Part shown: positions 15,684-23,856 of the stretch, piece after piece
How positions within the stretch are numbered: position 1 is the first letter of the stretch
Layout of the letters: the number at the start of each line of letters is the position of its first letter
Assembly (NCBI RefSeq): GCF_008923205.2
Contig: NZ_WBMS02000009.1
Location: forward strand, 1 to 64,000
Length of the DNA: 64,000 nucleotides
From: Actinomadura physcomitrii
GTDB taxonomy: Bacteria; Actinomycetota; Actinomycetes; Streptosporangiales; Streptosporangiaceae
Direction of reading: 5' to 3'
Position numbers and translations under genes: made by a program
Notes under the pieces: generated by a model
The model's input: only the letters and a program-made list of their open reading frames with translations
Databases searched by the model: none
Told to the model about the DNA's origin: nothing

Positions 15684-16919
15684 CTAGTCCTCGTCTTCGT
15701 CCTGACCGGCCTGCCAGAGGAGGCCGCCGACGCGGGCTGCCACGTCGTTGCGGATGGCGTCGCTCATGTGCTGGTAGCGCTTGGCCATAGAGGCGCTCGA
15801 CCATCCCATGATGGCCATCGCGGTCGGCGTCGGGACTCCGAGGATGAGGAGGACCGTCGCGGCCGTGTGCCGGGCATCGTGCAGCCGAGCCTCGCGGAGG
15901 CCAGCCGTTACGAGGAGGGTTTTCCACTCGTGGTAGTCGGTGAAGGGGTTGAGCGGTTCCCCGTCTGGCTTGGTGAAGACGTATCCCTTGTCGGTCCAGA
16001 GTTGCCGTGCCTGCTCACGCTCGGCGTCCTGTTGGGCCTTGTGCTGTTTGAGGAGCTCCAGGAGCGGCGCGGGGAGCCCGATCATTCGACGTCCGGCCTT
16101 GGACTTGGTCCGGCCGGTCTCCGCCCGGACCTGTTGCCGCTGCGGGCAGTATCCCGCCATACGGCGTCCGCAGGACTCGCCCTTGCAGCCGTGGACATAC
16201 TTCGGGCGGAGGCGGCCACGTCGGATACGGATCATGCTGGTGGTGAGGTCAACGTCCTCCCACTTGAGGCCGAGAGCTTCGCCCTGGCGGAGACCGAGGG
16301 CGAGTGCGAACACCCAGCGAACACCGTTGCGCGGCTGGTCCTCCGCGACCTTGAGCAGCTTCTTAATCTCGGCGATCTCGTACGGCTCGAACTCTTCCTC
16401 TTCCAACCTCGGAGGGGTGGCGAGAAGAACGGGGTTGGTGCCGAGGTGGCCACGTTTGACGGCGACGTTCAGGGCGTTTCGAAGCGTGCGATGCACATGA
16501 TGAGCCGTACCCGCCGAAAGTCCCTGTTTCTCCTGCATCCTGGCGTACAGCGCCTCGCAGTGTTCGGGCGTGAGTCTGTCCAGGCGGTGAGCGCCAATGC
16601 CGGGGATGAGGTGCTTCTCGACGTCCACGCGGTAGCCGGAGTGCGCGTTCTCCGAGATCTTCGGCGGGGTTGCGATGTTGTCTATCCAGTGCCGTAGCCA
16701 CTTCTCGACCGTCCAGCGCTGTCCGGCCTTGGGCACCCTCCCCTTGTCTCGAAGCTCCTCCAGCTTCTTGACCTTCGCAGTGACCTCGGCCTTGGTCTTG
16801 GCCATGACGTGACGCCGGTCGGGCTTACCGTCATCTTTGGTGCCGACCGTCACTCGGCCATGCCAGTACCCATCCTTGCCCTGGTAGATGCTGGATCGGC
16901 CATTGGCGTTGCGTCCCAT
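15684..16919 (-). CDS. int: Tyrosine recombinase (AICE integrase)
   Basis: 411 residues. An N-terminal arm-binding domain (residues 10-40, W-H-G-R-V-T-V) and SAM-like core-binding domain (about 70-165) precede the catalytic domain. Catalytic residues: Arg211 in G-L-R-Q-G-E-A, His347 and Arg350 in H-D-A-R-H-T, Trp373 in G-W-S-S in place of the usual His, and Tyr382. An extra Cys cluster (C245, C250, C258) sits between beta strands and may bind zinc, as in many AICE integrases. It starts at an ATG behind GGAGGG, 16 bases after the excisionase stop, and its 3' end faces attL. Confidence 0.96.
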   Translation of the reverse strand: MGRNANGRSSIYQGKDGYWHGRVTVGTKDDGKPDRRHVMAKTKAEVTAKVKKLEELRDKGRVPKAGQRWTVEKWLRHWIDNIATPPKISENAHSGYRVDVEKHLIPGIGAHRLDRLTPEHCEALYARMQEKQGLSAGTAHHVHRTLRNALNVAVKRGHLGTNPVLLATPPRLEEEEFEPYEIAEIKKLLKVAEDQPRNGVRWVFALALGLRQGEALGLKWEDVDLTTSMIRIRRGRLRPKYVHGCKGESCGRRMAGYCPQRQQVRAETGRTKSKAGRRMIGLPAPLLELLKQHKAQQDAEREQARQLWTDKGYVFTKPDGEPLNPFTDYHEWKTLLVTAGLREARLHDARHTAATVLLILGVPTPTAMAIMGWSSASMAKRYQHMSDAIRNDVAARVGGLLWQAGQDEDED

Positions 16920-16934
16920 GATCGTTCCCTCCGG

Positions 16935-17141
16935 CTAGTTGTGCTGAGCGGCGGCCATGAGGCCGGAGACGTAGGCGGTGAGGCATTCGGCGGGAATCCG
17001 GCGTAGACGGCCGATGGTCACGCTCTGGACTTCGCCGGACGTGATGAGGCTGTACATCTGCGTTCGGCCGATCTTGAGTCGGCGAGCGGCTTCCTCGACG
17101 GTCAGGAGAAGCTCTGAGTCCGGGGCGGCGAGTTTCGCCAA
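16935..17141 (-). CDS. xis: Excisionase (MerR-type helix-turn-helix)
   Basis: 68 residues: L-L-L-T-V-E-E-A-A-R-R-L-K-I-G-R-T-Q-M-Y-S-L-I is a winged helix of the excisionase/HTH_17 type, followed by the I-G-R-L-R-R-I-P wing. Start is TTG behind GGAGG. It would bend DNA at the attachment sites and steer the integrase to excision. It lies directly upstream of the integrase on the same strand, so both come from one message. Confidence 0.92.
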   Translation of the reverse strand: MAKLAAPDSELLLTVEEAARRLKIGRTQMYSLITSGEVQSVTIGRLRRIPAECLTAYVSGLMAAAQHN

Positions 17142-17346
17142 GACGGAACCTCCGAGTTAGCGTCCGATTACGGGGCGTCGCATGGGTTTGGGCGGGGCGG
17201 AGGTCTACAGCGGTGAAGCAGGTCAGCGGAATCGAGCAGAATTCGCCGCAATCGCCTTTCTGTTGAATTCCGCTGACGTGGTGTGCCGCTGACATCGACT
17301 GCGGGGCCTCTGGTGACGTGACGGTCTGTGAGCGGTCGCTCGGTGG

Positions 17347-19329
17347 TCATCGCGTCCCTGATGTCGCGTCGGGGTGTGTCTCGTAGACCGGTCCGGCCTT
17401 GCGGCCTCGGCCGGTTTTGGGGGGCGTGGGGATGCGCCGGGTCCAGCCGTGGGACTCCAGGATGCGGAGCCCCGGGTCTAGGTCGGTGACCTTCTTGAAG
17501 CGGCGCAGGGAGGACAGGACGTCGCGTGCGCCGAACTGTGTGGTCGCCGTTCGTTGAATCCATTCAAGGAGGGCGCGGGCATCGGCGACGGCCGGATCCG
17601 CTCCGATGGCGTCGTATGCGGCCTGCGCATGGACGGTGAAGTACTCGCCGATCTGGCGGGCGTTCTGGAACGTGGCGAGGCTGATCGGCCGGTCCCAACC
17701 GGCGCGGAAGTGCTCGGCGAGGTGGAGCAGAGCTGCGATGCGGAGGACGGCGCCGACGTACTTGCCGCCCCAATCGGTCATGTGGGCGAGGTCGCCGGTT
17801 CCGGGGCGGAAGCGTGGCTCTGTCTCGGTCAGCAGGGCGAGTGCGGCGGCCTCGGCGTCCGGGGAGAAAAGGAGCGTTGCCGGGTCGGAGAGCCCGTGCA
17901 GGGACAGGACCAGTGCCGTGACGTTGGCGCGGTAGGTGTCGGTGATGTGCGGGGGGATGGGTTCGGGGTTGGGGTCGCGGTAGCCGAGCAGCGACTTGGG
18001 CACGGAGTAGAGCAGCCGGCCGAGTAGTCCCTGTTCGAGGAACTGGGGCGTTTCGCCGAGGCGCGTGAGAACACCGGGTTGCGTGCAGATTCCCAGGGTG
18101 ATCGTGGCTGCGGGGATGCGTTCGGAGGGGCGCCCCATGCGATCGATGCGCATTTCCTCGCCCGCGTGTCCGGACTTGAGGACGGCGAAGTTCGGGGCGC
18201 CGGAGTAGCGTCCTGCGGCGATCGAGAAGACTTCGCCTTCCGGCGAGAGGATCGCGAACCGGCCGCCTTGCTCGGACAGATGAGAGGTAAGGCGTTCCAC
18301 CGTGGCGTCATCGGAGAACAGGCACGGTTCGGCCGGAACGGTCGCCTCGTCCAGCGCGAGACGAGCCGTGGTCGCCTCGTCCAGGGCGGCGGCCTGCTGG
18401 GTGGCGTCGATGGCGCTTGCGGCGGCCTTCTCGGTCTTTTCGGCGTGTGCTTCGGCGACGCGTCGGGCAATGACCGCCTCGGCAATGACGGGCTTGGCCT
18501 GCTCGACGAGGACCGATTCAGCGGCCCGGATCGGGGCCGTCATGTGCTTGTAGACCTCAGACTTGCGGTTACCGGGAGGCAAGACGACGAGCATGAAGAG
18601 GTTTGTCGGTTCGGTCCAGGCGGGGCCCTGTACCCAGACCTTGCCTCCGGCCGCGACGCCGAGAACGGCGAGCGCGAGTGATCCGGCGAGATCCGCCGGA
18701 GTCTGGGTGACCTCGGCGAGGCGGGCAACGTATTCGCCTAGCCAGTCAGGAAATGCCCAGACCGGGAACGTCGGCAGGTCCGGAGTCGCGGACAGGGGCG
18801 CAGGGGTCGGCCAACCCTGCGCGTCCACTGCGGCGAGTGCGGCGACTTCGGCGGCGACGGCGCCTCGGAAGTCGGATTCGGTGTCGCTGTTGGCGCCGTA
18901 GCCGAGCTGCATAAGGCGCGTCCCGGTTTCGATGACGCGACGGGCGTAGGCGAGGCTGCGAACGAGCTGGGCGTAGTACGCGGCGTTGGTGGCGCTGGGT
19001 ACCTGGCTGATGAGCGTGTGAAGGTACGGGGCGCCCCCGACCTTCGCGAGTTCCCGCGCGTCGATGGCGGTTGCCACGGCGACGGGCTCAAAGGGGGCGC
19101 CTCGGTCGGCGAGGCCGATGACGCCGTCCCAGATGATCCGGTGTCCGGGGCGGTAGAACTCGCTGCCGTCCAGGAGCGCACGAACGTCCGGGAGCGCCAG
19201 CGGGGAGAGCATGACCGCGCCTAGAACGTGCTGCTCCGCTTCGATGCTGTGCGGAAGCGGCCGGATGAACTCGGCGAGGTCGGAAGGGGTGTCCGAGTGG
19301 CTATCGACCGGGTGAAGCGATGGCGTCAT
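17347..19329 (-). CDS. AICE replication protein: DnaB N-terminal domain fused to DUF3987
   Basis: 660 residues. Residues about 26-165 are a DnaB helicase N-terminal domain (H-S-I-E-A-E-Q-H-V-L-G, F-Y-R-P-G-H, G-G-A-P-Y-L-H-T-L-I-S) that resembles the chromosomal DnaB of this same window. Residues about 185-560 are DUF3987, with the family form of Walker A (P-P-G-N-R-K-S, 251-257), L-F-S-D-D-A-T and the downstream I-L-S-P-E-G-E. A basic winged-helix-like tail follows. Other AICEs often use RepSA or a prim-pol protein here. In DnaB the N domain docks primase DnaG, so this protein may recruit host primase. Starts at an ATG behind GGAGG; xis and int follow. Confidence 0.85.
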   Translation of the reverse strand: MTPSLHPVDSHSDTPSDLAEFIRPLPHSIEAEQHVLGAVMLSPLALPDVRALLDGSEFYRPGHRIIWDGVIGLADRGAPFEPVAVATAIDARELAKVGGAPYLHTLISQVPSATNAAYYAQLVRSLAYARRVIETGTRLMQLGYGANSDTESDFRGAVAAEVAALAAVDAQGWPTPAPLSATPDLPTFPVWAFPDWLGEYVARLAEVTQTPADLAGSLALAVLGVAAGGKVWVQGPAWTEPTNLFMLVVLPPGNRKSEVYKHMTAPIRAAESVLVEQAKPVIAEAVIARRVAEAHAEKTEKAAASAIDATQQAAALDEATTARLALDEATVPAEPCLFSDDATVERLTSHLSEQGGRFAILSPEGEVFSIAAGRYSGAPNFAVLKSGHAGEEMRIDRMGRPSERIPAATITLGICTQPGVLTRLGETPQFLEQGLLGRLLYSVPKSLLGYRDPNPEPIPPHITDTYRANVTALVLSLHGLSDPATLLFSPDAEAAALALLTETEPRFRPGTGDLAHMTDWGGKYVGAVLRIAALLHLAEHFRAGWDRPISLATFQNARQIGEYFTVHAQAAYDAIGADPAVADARALLEWIQRTATTQFGARDVLSSLRRFKKVTDLDPGLRILESHGWTRRIPTPPKTGRGRKAGPVYETHPDATSGTR

Positions 19330-19351
19330 GATGAATGGGCCTCCGTCGGTT

Positions 19352-19400
19352 AGTGATCGGTAGGGGCGCGGCCTCGGTGCTCGTGCTTGGTGGCTGTGGC
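19352..19400 (-). repeat. Leader repeat upstream of the replication gene
   Basis: About 48 bases that recur, same length and spacing, at 23500-23547 upstream of the WhiB-like gene. Shared ends are GTGATCGGT-GGGGCGC and GCTTGGTGGCTGTGG; the middle differs. Both copies lie in short gaps just before a minus-strand gene, so they may be 5' leader elements of the transcript. Confidence 0.65.
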
Positions 19401-19418
19401 ACCGGGGCCGCTCTGTCG

Positions 19419-19691
19419 CTAGTGCTTGCTGCGGCTCCGGGTGTTCGCCAGGTACGTCCAGAGGCGGCGGCCGAGACGGACCTGAGCGGCGCGTCCGCCG
19501 CACCTGTCGCAGTAGCGCCACGCGCGGCCGGACGGCGAGCGGAAGCGTCCGGCACCCCCGCACTTGCGGCACGCTCGGAACGGCCAGACGAGGCAGTGAA
19601 CGACGTAGGCGACGAAGGCGACGAGGGTGAGAAGGACGAACGATCCGGCGTCCGCTCCGCTGTCGCTAGCGGCGACGATGATGGGGGTCAC
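19419..19691 (-). CDS. Small membrane protein with a zinc-ribbon tail
   Basis: 90 residues from a GTG behind AGGAGG. One membrane segment (S-F-V-L-L-T-L-V-A-F-V-A-Y-V-V-H-C-L-V) is followed by a cytoplasmic ribbon with two Cys pairs, C-R-K-C-G-G-A-G and C-D-R-C-G-G, about 16 residues apart, as in DnaJ-type CXXCXGXG modules. It lies between the translocase and the replication gene, so it may act in transfer. No characterised family is recognised. Confidence 0.75.
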   Translation of the reverse strand: MTPIIVAASDSGADAGSFVLLTLVAFVAYVVHCLVWPFRACRKCGGAGRFRSPSGRAWRYCDRCGGRAAQVRLGRRLWTYLANTRSRSKH

Positions 19692-19770
19692 GGGTCCTCC
19701 TGAGGGTGTTTCGGGCATGGCTGCGCCCAGGGCGCTAGAACGCTTGTTCGCTGGTCAGAGGGCAGATCAG

Positions 19771-19820
19771 CCGCTAGCGGGGCCGCTAGGTCTAGCGGGC
19801 GGGGGCGCTAGACCTAGCGG
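19771..19820. repeat. CTAGCGG palindromes and 15-bp stem-loop next to the translocase gene
   Basis: CCGCTAGCGG (19771-19780) is followed by CCGCTAGGTCTAGCG (19783-19797) and its exact reverse complement (19806-19820) around an 8-base loop. Each arm is itself nearly palindromic. A further CGCTAGCG lies about 100 bp away in the adjacent small gene. It is either the terminator behind the translocase gene or the recognition site of the translocase. Confidence 0.75.
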
Positions 19821-19835
19821 CGCCTGCGGCGTCGG

Positions 19836-22034
19836 TCAGGGCGTGCCAGTCGCCTCGCGGGCGGCCTCCTGGATGTCCTCTCGGACGATGCCGCGCCGGT
19901 TCGCGCCCTTGCCGTCCTCGTCCTGTCCCCAGACTTGCCGGGTGGCGACCCCGTAGGGCTTGAGGGCGTCGGCCAGTTGTCCGGGCGTCCATCCGGCGTA
20001 GAGACCGGGGCGGAGTTCGGCGAGGCGCTTGACGACGGTTTCCGACCAGATCTTTTCCTCGTCGGAGCCGATGACTGCGGCCACGTCGTCGATGAGCGAG
20101 ACTCCGGCGTCGTCGGGCGCGGAGTCCTCTCCGGCCGCGTAGCCGGTCAGGGTGCCGGCGGCCTTCCGCAGAGCGCGGGCACGCTCGCAGATGCGGTCCG
20201 CGGTGAGGTTGTCGATGTAGTACGAGCGGCCGATCTGCGGGTCGTCAGCGTCCCCGACCAGGTACCCGATGCCCTTGTCCCGGAGGCCGAACGTCGTGGC
20301 GCGGAGCCCGTTGCGGTACGCCGAAGTGCCGAGAACCATGTCGTTCTCGACCTGTCCCATGACCCGCAGACAGAACCGGATCCCCACGTTCGCAGAGACG
20401 CCGGTCGGGAGAGAGTCCTTATCGGGGCGCTGCGTGGCCAGAAGCAGGATCACGCCGAACGCGCGGCCGAGCTTGATGATTGCGGTACAGAGTTCGGCGG
20501 CCTCGGCGCCGTAGGTCGGGTGGGCGAAGAGGTTCTGACACTCGTCGACGATGAAGACCAGGGGCCGGAGTCCGAGCGACTTCTTCGCGGCGAGCTGGGG
20601 CGTGACCTTGTTCTCCGGGCACACGTCCTTTGGCAGCTTGCGGAGCGTCTGCGCGCGCCGCTCCAGATCCTTGCGGACCTCGCGGAGCGAGGCGAGGCAC
20701 GCGGCGATCGTCTCGTCATCCTGTCCGGATCCGTAGTGGTGGGCCACCTTCTCTAGGGCGGACAGGTCACCGGAGCCCTTGAGTTCGAAGGTGCGGAGTT
20801 CGGCAAGGGCGTCCAGCGCAGCCGCCAGGGCGAGGATGCGCAGAGCGAAGGTCTTGCCCATGCCGGGCATGGCAGCGATCAGCGCGTTCGCGTACATGAG
20901 CGTCAGCGTGATCGTCCGGCCGCGCTGGTCGGTGCCAAACGGGATCGCCTTGAACAGGTCGGCCGTTCCCGACTTCGCCAGAGGCCATGCCGGAGGCTTG
21001 ACCTGGTTCATGTCCTGGTCGCCGACCCACAGGACGAGGCGTCCGGCGTGCTGGTCGTGCGCAGGTTCCGGCCAGACACAGCCGAGCGGACGCCGGAGGC
21101 CGGACGCGAGGCGCTCGCGCCGGTCCATGATGTCGGTCACCGTGACCCCATACGGGAGATCGACGTCAGCGCGCCAGCCGGGACCGTCGCGCGTGATCGG
21201 CGCGGGGAACGTGATTCCGGCGCCACCCTTGCCGAGCGCCTTGTTTATCTCGCCGATGCCCAGGGCTCCCAGTGCTCGGACGATGATCTCGCTCGTCAGC
21301 TTCGGCGCGCTCGTCGACACGACGGCCGGACCCATGAGCGGCTTGTCCGCAGGGGACCCGATCCAGCCGAGGACGCCGACGAGAGCGGCGAGAGCGGCGC
21401 CCTGCGCGACCCCTCCGGCGGCCGCCACGGCGGAGGCGGCGAGGCCAGCGCCGAGCAGGCCGCCAGAGGCGAGCAGACGGCGCCACCGGACGCGGTTGTC
21501 ACGCTCGCGGAGCAGCCGCAAGTACGTGTCCGCGTCGTTGCCGTCGACCGCGTTCAGGCGGAGCGGCAGGGCCTCGGCGTCACACGTCCAGCGCCAGGTT
21601 CCGGCGACGAGCCGCCAGAGGCCGCGGGGTGACCGGGCGGCGAGCGTCGCGGCGTACAGCGGGATCCGAACGGCGTGGAAACCGGCGATGTGGGTGCCAT
21701 AGTCAACCGCCCACCGGACGGTCGTCTTCGCCTCTTCACGGTCGCGAAGCCATGGGGCGATGATCGGACGGCGCCGCGCGCCTCGGCCCGCGAGGAGACG
21801 AGTCCGGAACTCTTGCCGGCGGGGCGCGGCCTGGTCGACCAGGACCTTGCCCTCAAGGATGTCGTTGTTCCCGTCATCGGGGCCGTCCTCGGCGGACGGG
21901 ACGGCCGGACGACTCTCGTCCACCCCGTTGCCGCTGTAGTCCGTACGCGGCTCGTCCGCCTCGGCGTCGGTCGGCTCGTCGACGTACGGGACGGGAAGGC
22001 GGAGTACCTCGGCCATGGGCTTGCTGAAGTTCAT
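19836..22034 (-). CDS. FtsK/SpoIIIE-type conjugative DNA translocase (TraSA/TraB-like)
   Basis: 732 residues. Residues about 188-225 form the membrane region, Walker A A-M-P-G-M-G-K-T is at 388-395, Walker B L-V-F-I-V-D-E at 492-498, and A-T-Q-R-P lies beyond. The C-terminal 60 residues (L-R-P-G-L-Y-A-G-W-T-P-G-Q-L) look like the winged helix that reads the transfer locus. In AICEs one such hexameric pump moves double-stranded DNA between hyphae. Its ATG overlaps the TGA of the DUF2637 gene by four bases. The strong CTAGCGG hairpin lies just beyond its stop. Confidence 0.94.
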   Translation of the reverse strand: MNFSKPMAEVLRLPVPYVDEPTDAEADEPRTDYSGNGVDESRPAVPSAEDGPDDGNNDILEGKVLVDQAAPRRQEFRTRLLAGRGARRRPIIAPWLRDREEAKTTVRWAVDYGTHIAGFHAVRIPLYAATLAARSPRGLWRLVAGTWRWTCDAEALPLRLNAVDGNDADTYLRLLRERDNRVRWRRLLASGGLLGAGLAASAVAAAGGVAQGAALAALVGVLGWIGSPADKPLMGPAVVSTSAPKLTSEIIVRALGALGIGEINKALGKGGAGITFPAPITRDGPGWRADVDLPYGVTVTDIMDRRERLASGLRRPLGCVWPEPAHDQHAGRLVLWVGDQDMNQVKPPAWPLAKSGTADLFKAIPFGTDQRGRTITLTLMYANALIAAMPGMGKTFALRILALAAALDALAELRTFELKGSGDLSALEKVAHHYGSGQDDETIAACLASLREVRKDLERRAQTLRKLPKDVCPENKVTPQLAAKKSLGLRPLVFIVDECQNLFAHPTYGAEAAELCTAIIKLGRAFGVILLLATQRPDKDSLPTGVSANVGIRFCLRVMGQVENDMVLGTSAYRNGLRATTFGLRDKGIGYLVGDADDPQIGRSYYIDNLTADRICERARALRKAAGTLTGYAAGEDSAPDDAGVSLIDDVAAVIGSDEEKIWSETVVKRLAELRPGLYAGWTPGQLADALKPYGVATRQVWGQDEDGKGANRRGIVREDIQEAAREATGTP

Positions 22035-23167
22035 CGGTGCCCCTCGATCGGGTCGTGTGCGGCCGGAGCGTCGTCGGTGGTCGGGCGGATCGGTTCGGTC
22101 GGGGCTTCTGTCTTGAGTCGGGCGAGGAGAGCGCTGGCACGCGCGTTGCTCACGGCCTGGTCCGCCTCGCGGAGGGCGGCGGCGACGTTGTCTCGGCTGA
22201 GGGCTACGCCGCGCGCTTCGAGGTCGGCGGCGATGCGCCAGCCGAGCGGCATGAGGTCGTCCACGTCCGGGACGGCCCGTTTGCTCCGCGCGGACCGTCC
22301 GCGCTTCCTCGCGGAGGCCGTCCGCCGGTTCGTCCGCTCATCCGTCCGGGACGGCGGTGCGGACGGCGACGCGGACGGGGGTGCTTCGATCGCCGGACGG
22401 TCCTCCGCGTCGGAGAGCGGGGCGGACGGACGGTCGTCCGCGTCGCGCCTGTCCTCGGCGTCCTCGCCGGACGTGAGTTCGCCCAGTCGGTAGAGGGCGC
22501 GAACTCGTCGCGGAGCGTGCCAGCGCCACGCCACCGTGCCGTAAGCGTCCTGTAGCTCGGTCAGCGTCAGGAGCCTCGCGCGTTCCCGGGTGAGCGCGTC
22601 GGAGTAGGAGCGGATCTCCCACAGCACCATCCGGCGCCACAGGGCGGCCGTCCGGAACGGGGACAGGAACCATCGCGAGGACCGGATCCGGTCCATACGG
22701 GTTCCCGCCTCAATGCCCGCCCGTACGCGGACGACGTGAGCGGCGACTTCGACGGCGACGACCCAGAGGCACGGCAGGACGGCGTGTGCGACCTTGCCGA
22801 ACGCGGACGCCTCTCCGGCAACGTTCATGTAGACCGTTGCCGCTGTGAGCGTCCAGGGGATGAGGCGGAGCCAGCGCATCCGCATGTCGAGCCGCGCGAG
22901 GACGATGTCTAGGGCGGCGAAGATCGCGATGCCCAGATCGACGCCGAGAGGAACCGTCCAGGCGAGGAACCCGAACGAGGGACGCGCCGCCTCGGCGACC
23001 GCCGCGAAGCTGTTGACGAATCCCAGCAAGCCGAGGACGGCGACCAGGGCCGCGACGACGGCCACGGCGGCGAACTCGTTGCTGGAGAGCGCCCGCGAGC
23101 GGGAAGCGTTGTTCTCGGGTCCCCCGAACGAGGGCGGCGGCGAGAGCGCCTTGAGATCGCTGCTCAT
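22031..23167 (-). CDS. DUF2637 membrane protein of the transfer operon
   Basis: 378 residues. Four membrane helices lie in the first 140 residues (A-A-V-A-V-V-A-A-L-V-A-V-L-G-L-L-G-F-V starts the first), as in DUF2637. The middle is Arg-rich, then an Asp/Pro/Ser-rich linker and a C-terminal helical domain (L-P-L-G-W-R-I-A-A-D-L... A-A-A-L-R-E-A) resembling a winged helix. DUF2637 proteins are regular AICE companions of the translocase and are thought to help spreading. It overlaps both the WhiB-like gene and the translocase gene, so all three are coupled. GTG one codon upstream is an alternative start. Confidence 0.85.
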   Translation of the reverse strand: MSSDLKALSPPPSFGGPENNASRSRALSSNEFAAVAVVAALVAVLGLLGFVNSFAAVAEAARPSFGFLAWTVPLGVDLGIAIFAALDIVLARLDMRMRWLRLIPWTLTAATVYMNVAGEASAFGKVAHAVLPCLWVVAVEVAAHVVRVRAGIEAGTRMDRIRSSRWFLSPFRTAALWRRMVLWEIRSYSDALTRERARLLTLTELQDAYGTVAWRWHAPRRVRALYRLGELTSGEDAEDRRDADDRPSAPLSDAEDRPAIEAPPSASPSAPPSRTDERTNRRTASARKRGRSARSKRAVPDVDDLMPLGWRIAADLEARGVALSRDNVAAALREADQAVSNARASALLARLKTEAPTEPIRPTTDDAPAAHDPIEGHR

Positions 23168-23478
23168 CACGCGGCCTCCCCCTGCGGGACCGCGTTCGTG
23201 TCGCGCTCAGTGAACGGTGTCTTGAACCTCTCGGCGTCGAAGGTCGCCCAGACACCGGGTTCTGGCGTACCGGCGACAGCCCGGTTCAGGCAGCGGCCGA
23301 GCAAGGGGCAGATCCGGCACACCTCCGCCGCGACCAGGAGCCGAGTGTCCTTCTCGTCCGGGGACTCGCCGGAGTCCGCCGGACCGGTGTGCAACTCCGG
23401 GTCATAGAGGCACTGCGCCTCCGTGAAGCCGAGAGCTTCGCGGGATGTGAACGAGAGCCTGGACGGGTGAACGGTCAT
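23167..23478 (-). CDS. WhiB-like iron-sulfur protein (Wbl) on the element
   Basis: 103 residues. One Cys at about 21 (A-Q-C-L-Y-D-P) and the cluster C-R-I-C-P-L-L-G-R-C at about 52-61 give the four ligands of a [4Fe-4S] cluster in Wbl order. The following G-V-W-A-T-F corresponds to the G-[VI]-W-G-G turn of the family, here without the double Gly. A basic C-terminus is weak. Wbl proteins normally bind the sigma factor SigA and alter promoter choice; an element-borne copy may tune host or element transcription. GAGG stands six bases before the ATG. It overlaps the DUF2637 gene. Confidence 0.8.
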   Translation of the reverse strand: MTVHPSRLSFTSREALGFTEAQCLYDPELHTGPADSGESPDEKDTRLLVAAEVCRICPLLGRCLNRAVAGTPEPGVWATFDAERFKTPFTERDTNAVPQGEAA

Positions 23479-23499
23479 GACAATCCTCACTGCATCCGT

Positions 23500-23547
23500 C
23501 GTGATCGGTGGGGGCGCCCCATCCCGGTTCGCGCTTGGTGGCTGTGG
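23500..23547 (-). repeat. Leader repeat upstream of the WhiB-like gene
   Basis: Second copy of the element at 19352-19400. It contains the palindrome GGGGCGCCCC and ends GCTTGGTGGCTGTGG. Confidence 0.65.
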
Positions 23548-23572
23548 GCCGAGACGGGAGGCTTGAGAGTGA

Positions 23573-23716
23573 TCAGCCGAGAGCGTTCGCGAACCGCTCG
23601 ATCGCGTCGAACGCCTGGTTGATGAACTGGGCGGCCTTCTCGGGGTTGTTGAAGGCGAAGATCAGCGCGACCACGCCGAAGATGGTGGGGCCGTACTTCT
23701 TGGGCTGGGGGAACAT
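23573..23716 (-). CDS. 47-residue AICE protein, first gene of the transfer operon
   Basis: Sequence M-F-P-Q-P-K-K-Y-G-P-T-I-F-G-V-V-A-L-I-F-A-F then a polar helix (N-N-P-E-K-A-A-Q-F-I-N-Q-A-F). One membrane helix with a short cytoplasmic amphipathic tail. GGGAGG stands five bases before the ATG, so translation should be strong. It is the first gene behind the GntR-controlled promoter. No function known to me; tiny proteins of this kind are common in AICEs. Confidence 0.75.
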   Translation of the reverse strand: MFPQPKKYGPTIFGVVALIFAFNNPEKAAQFINQAFDAIERFANALG

Positions 23717-23742
23717 GCTGGCCTCCCTTGAGGGTTCCTGAC

Positions 23743-23838
23743 TGACTTGGCTAGTCAGGTGTGTTGAGACAGCATCATGGCCAGCTTGGCTAGCCATGTC
23801 AACAAGTTCGCGCAGGATTCTTCTGGCTTGGCTAGTCA
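23743..23838. promoter_or_regulatory. Three 15-bp GntR-type operators
   Basis: TGACTTGGCTAGTCA (23743-23757), CAGCTTGGCTAGCCA (23782-23796) and TGGCTTGGCTAGTCA (23824-23838) share the core CTTGGCTAG and lie 39 and 42 bp apart, about four helical turns. The first is a TGACT/AGTCA inverted repeat around five bases. They fill the gap between the divergent transfer operon and GntR gene, so binding should control both. Confidence 0.8.
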
Positions 23839-23856
23839 GCCCGTAGGCTGACGAGC

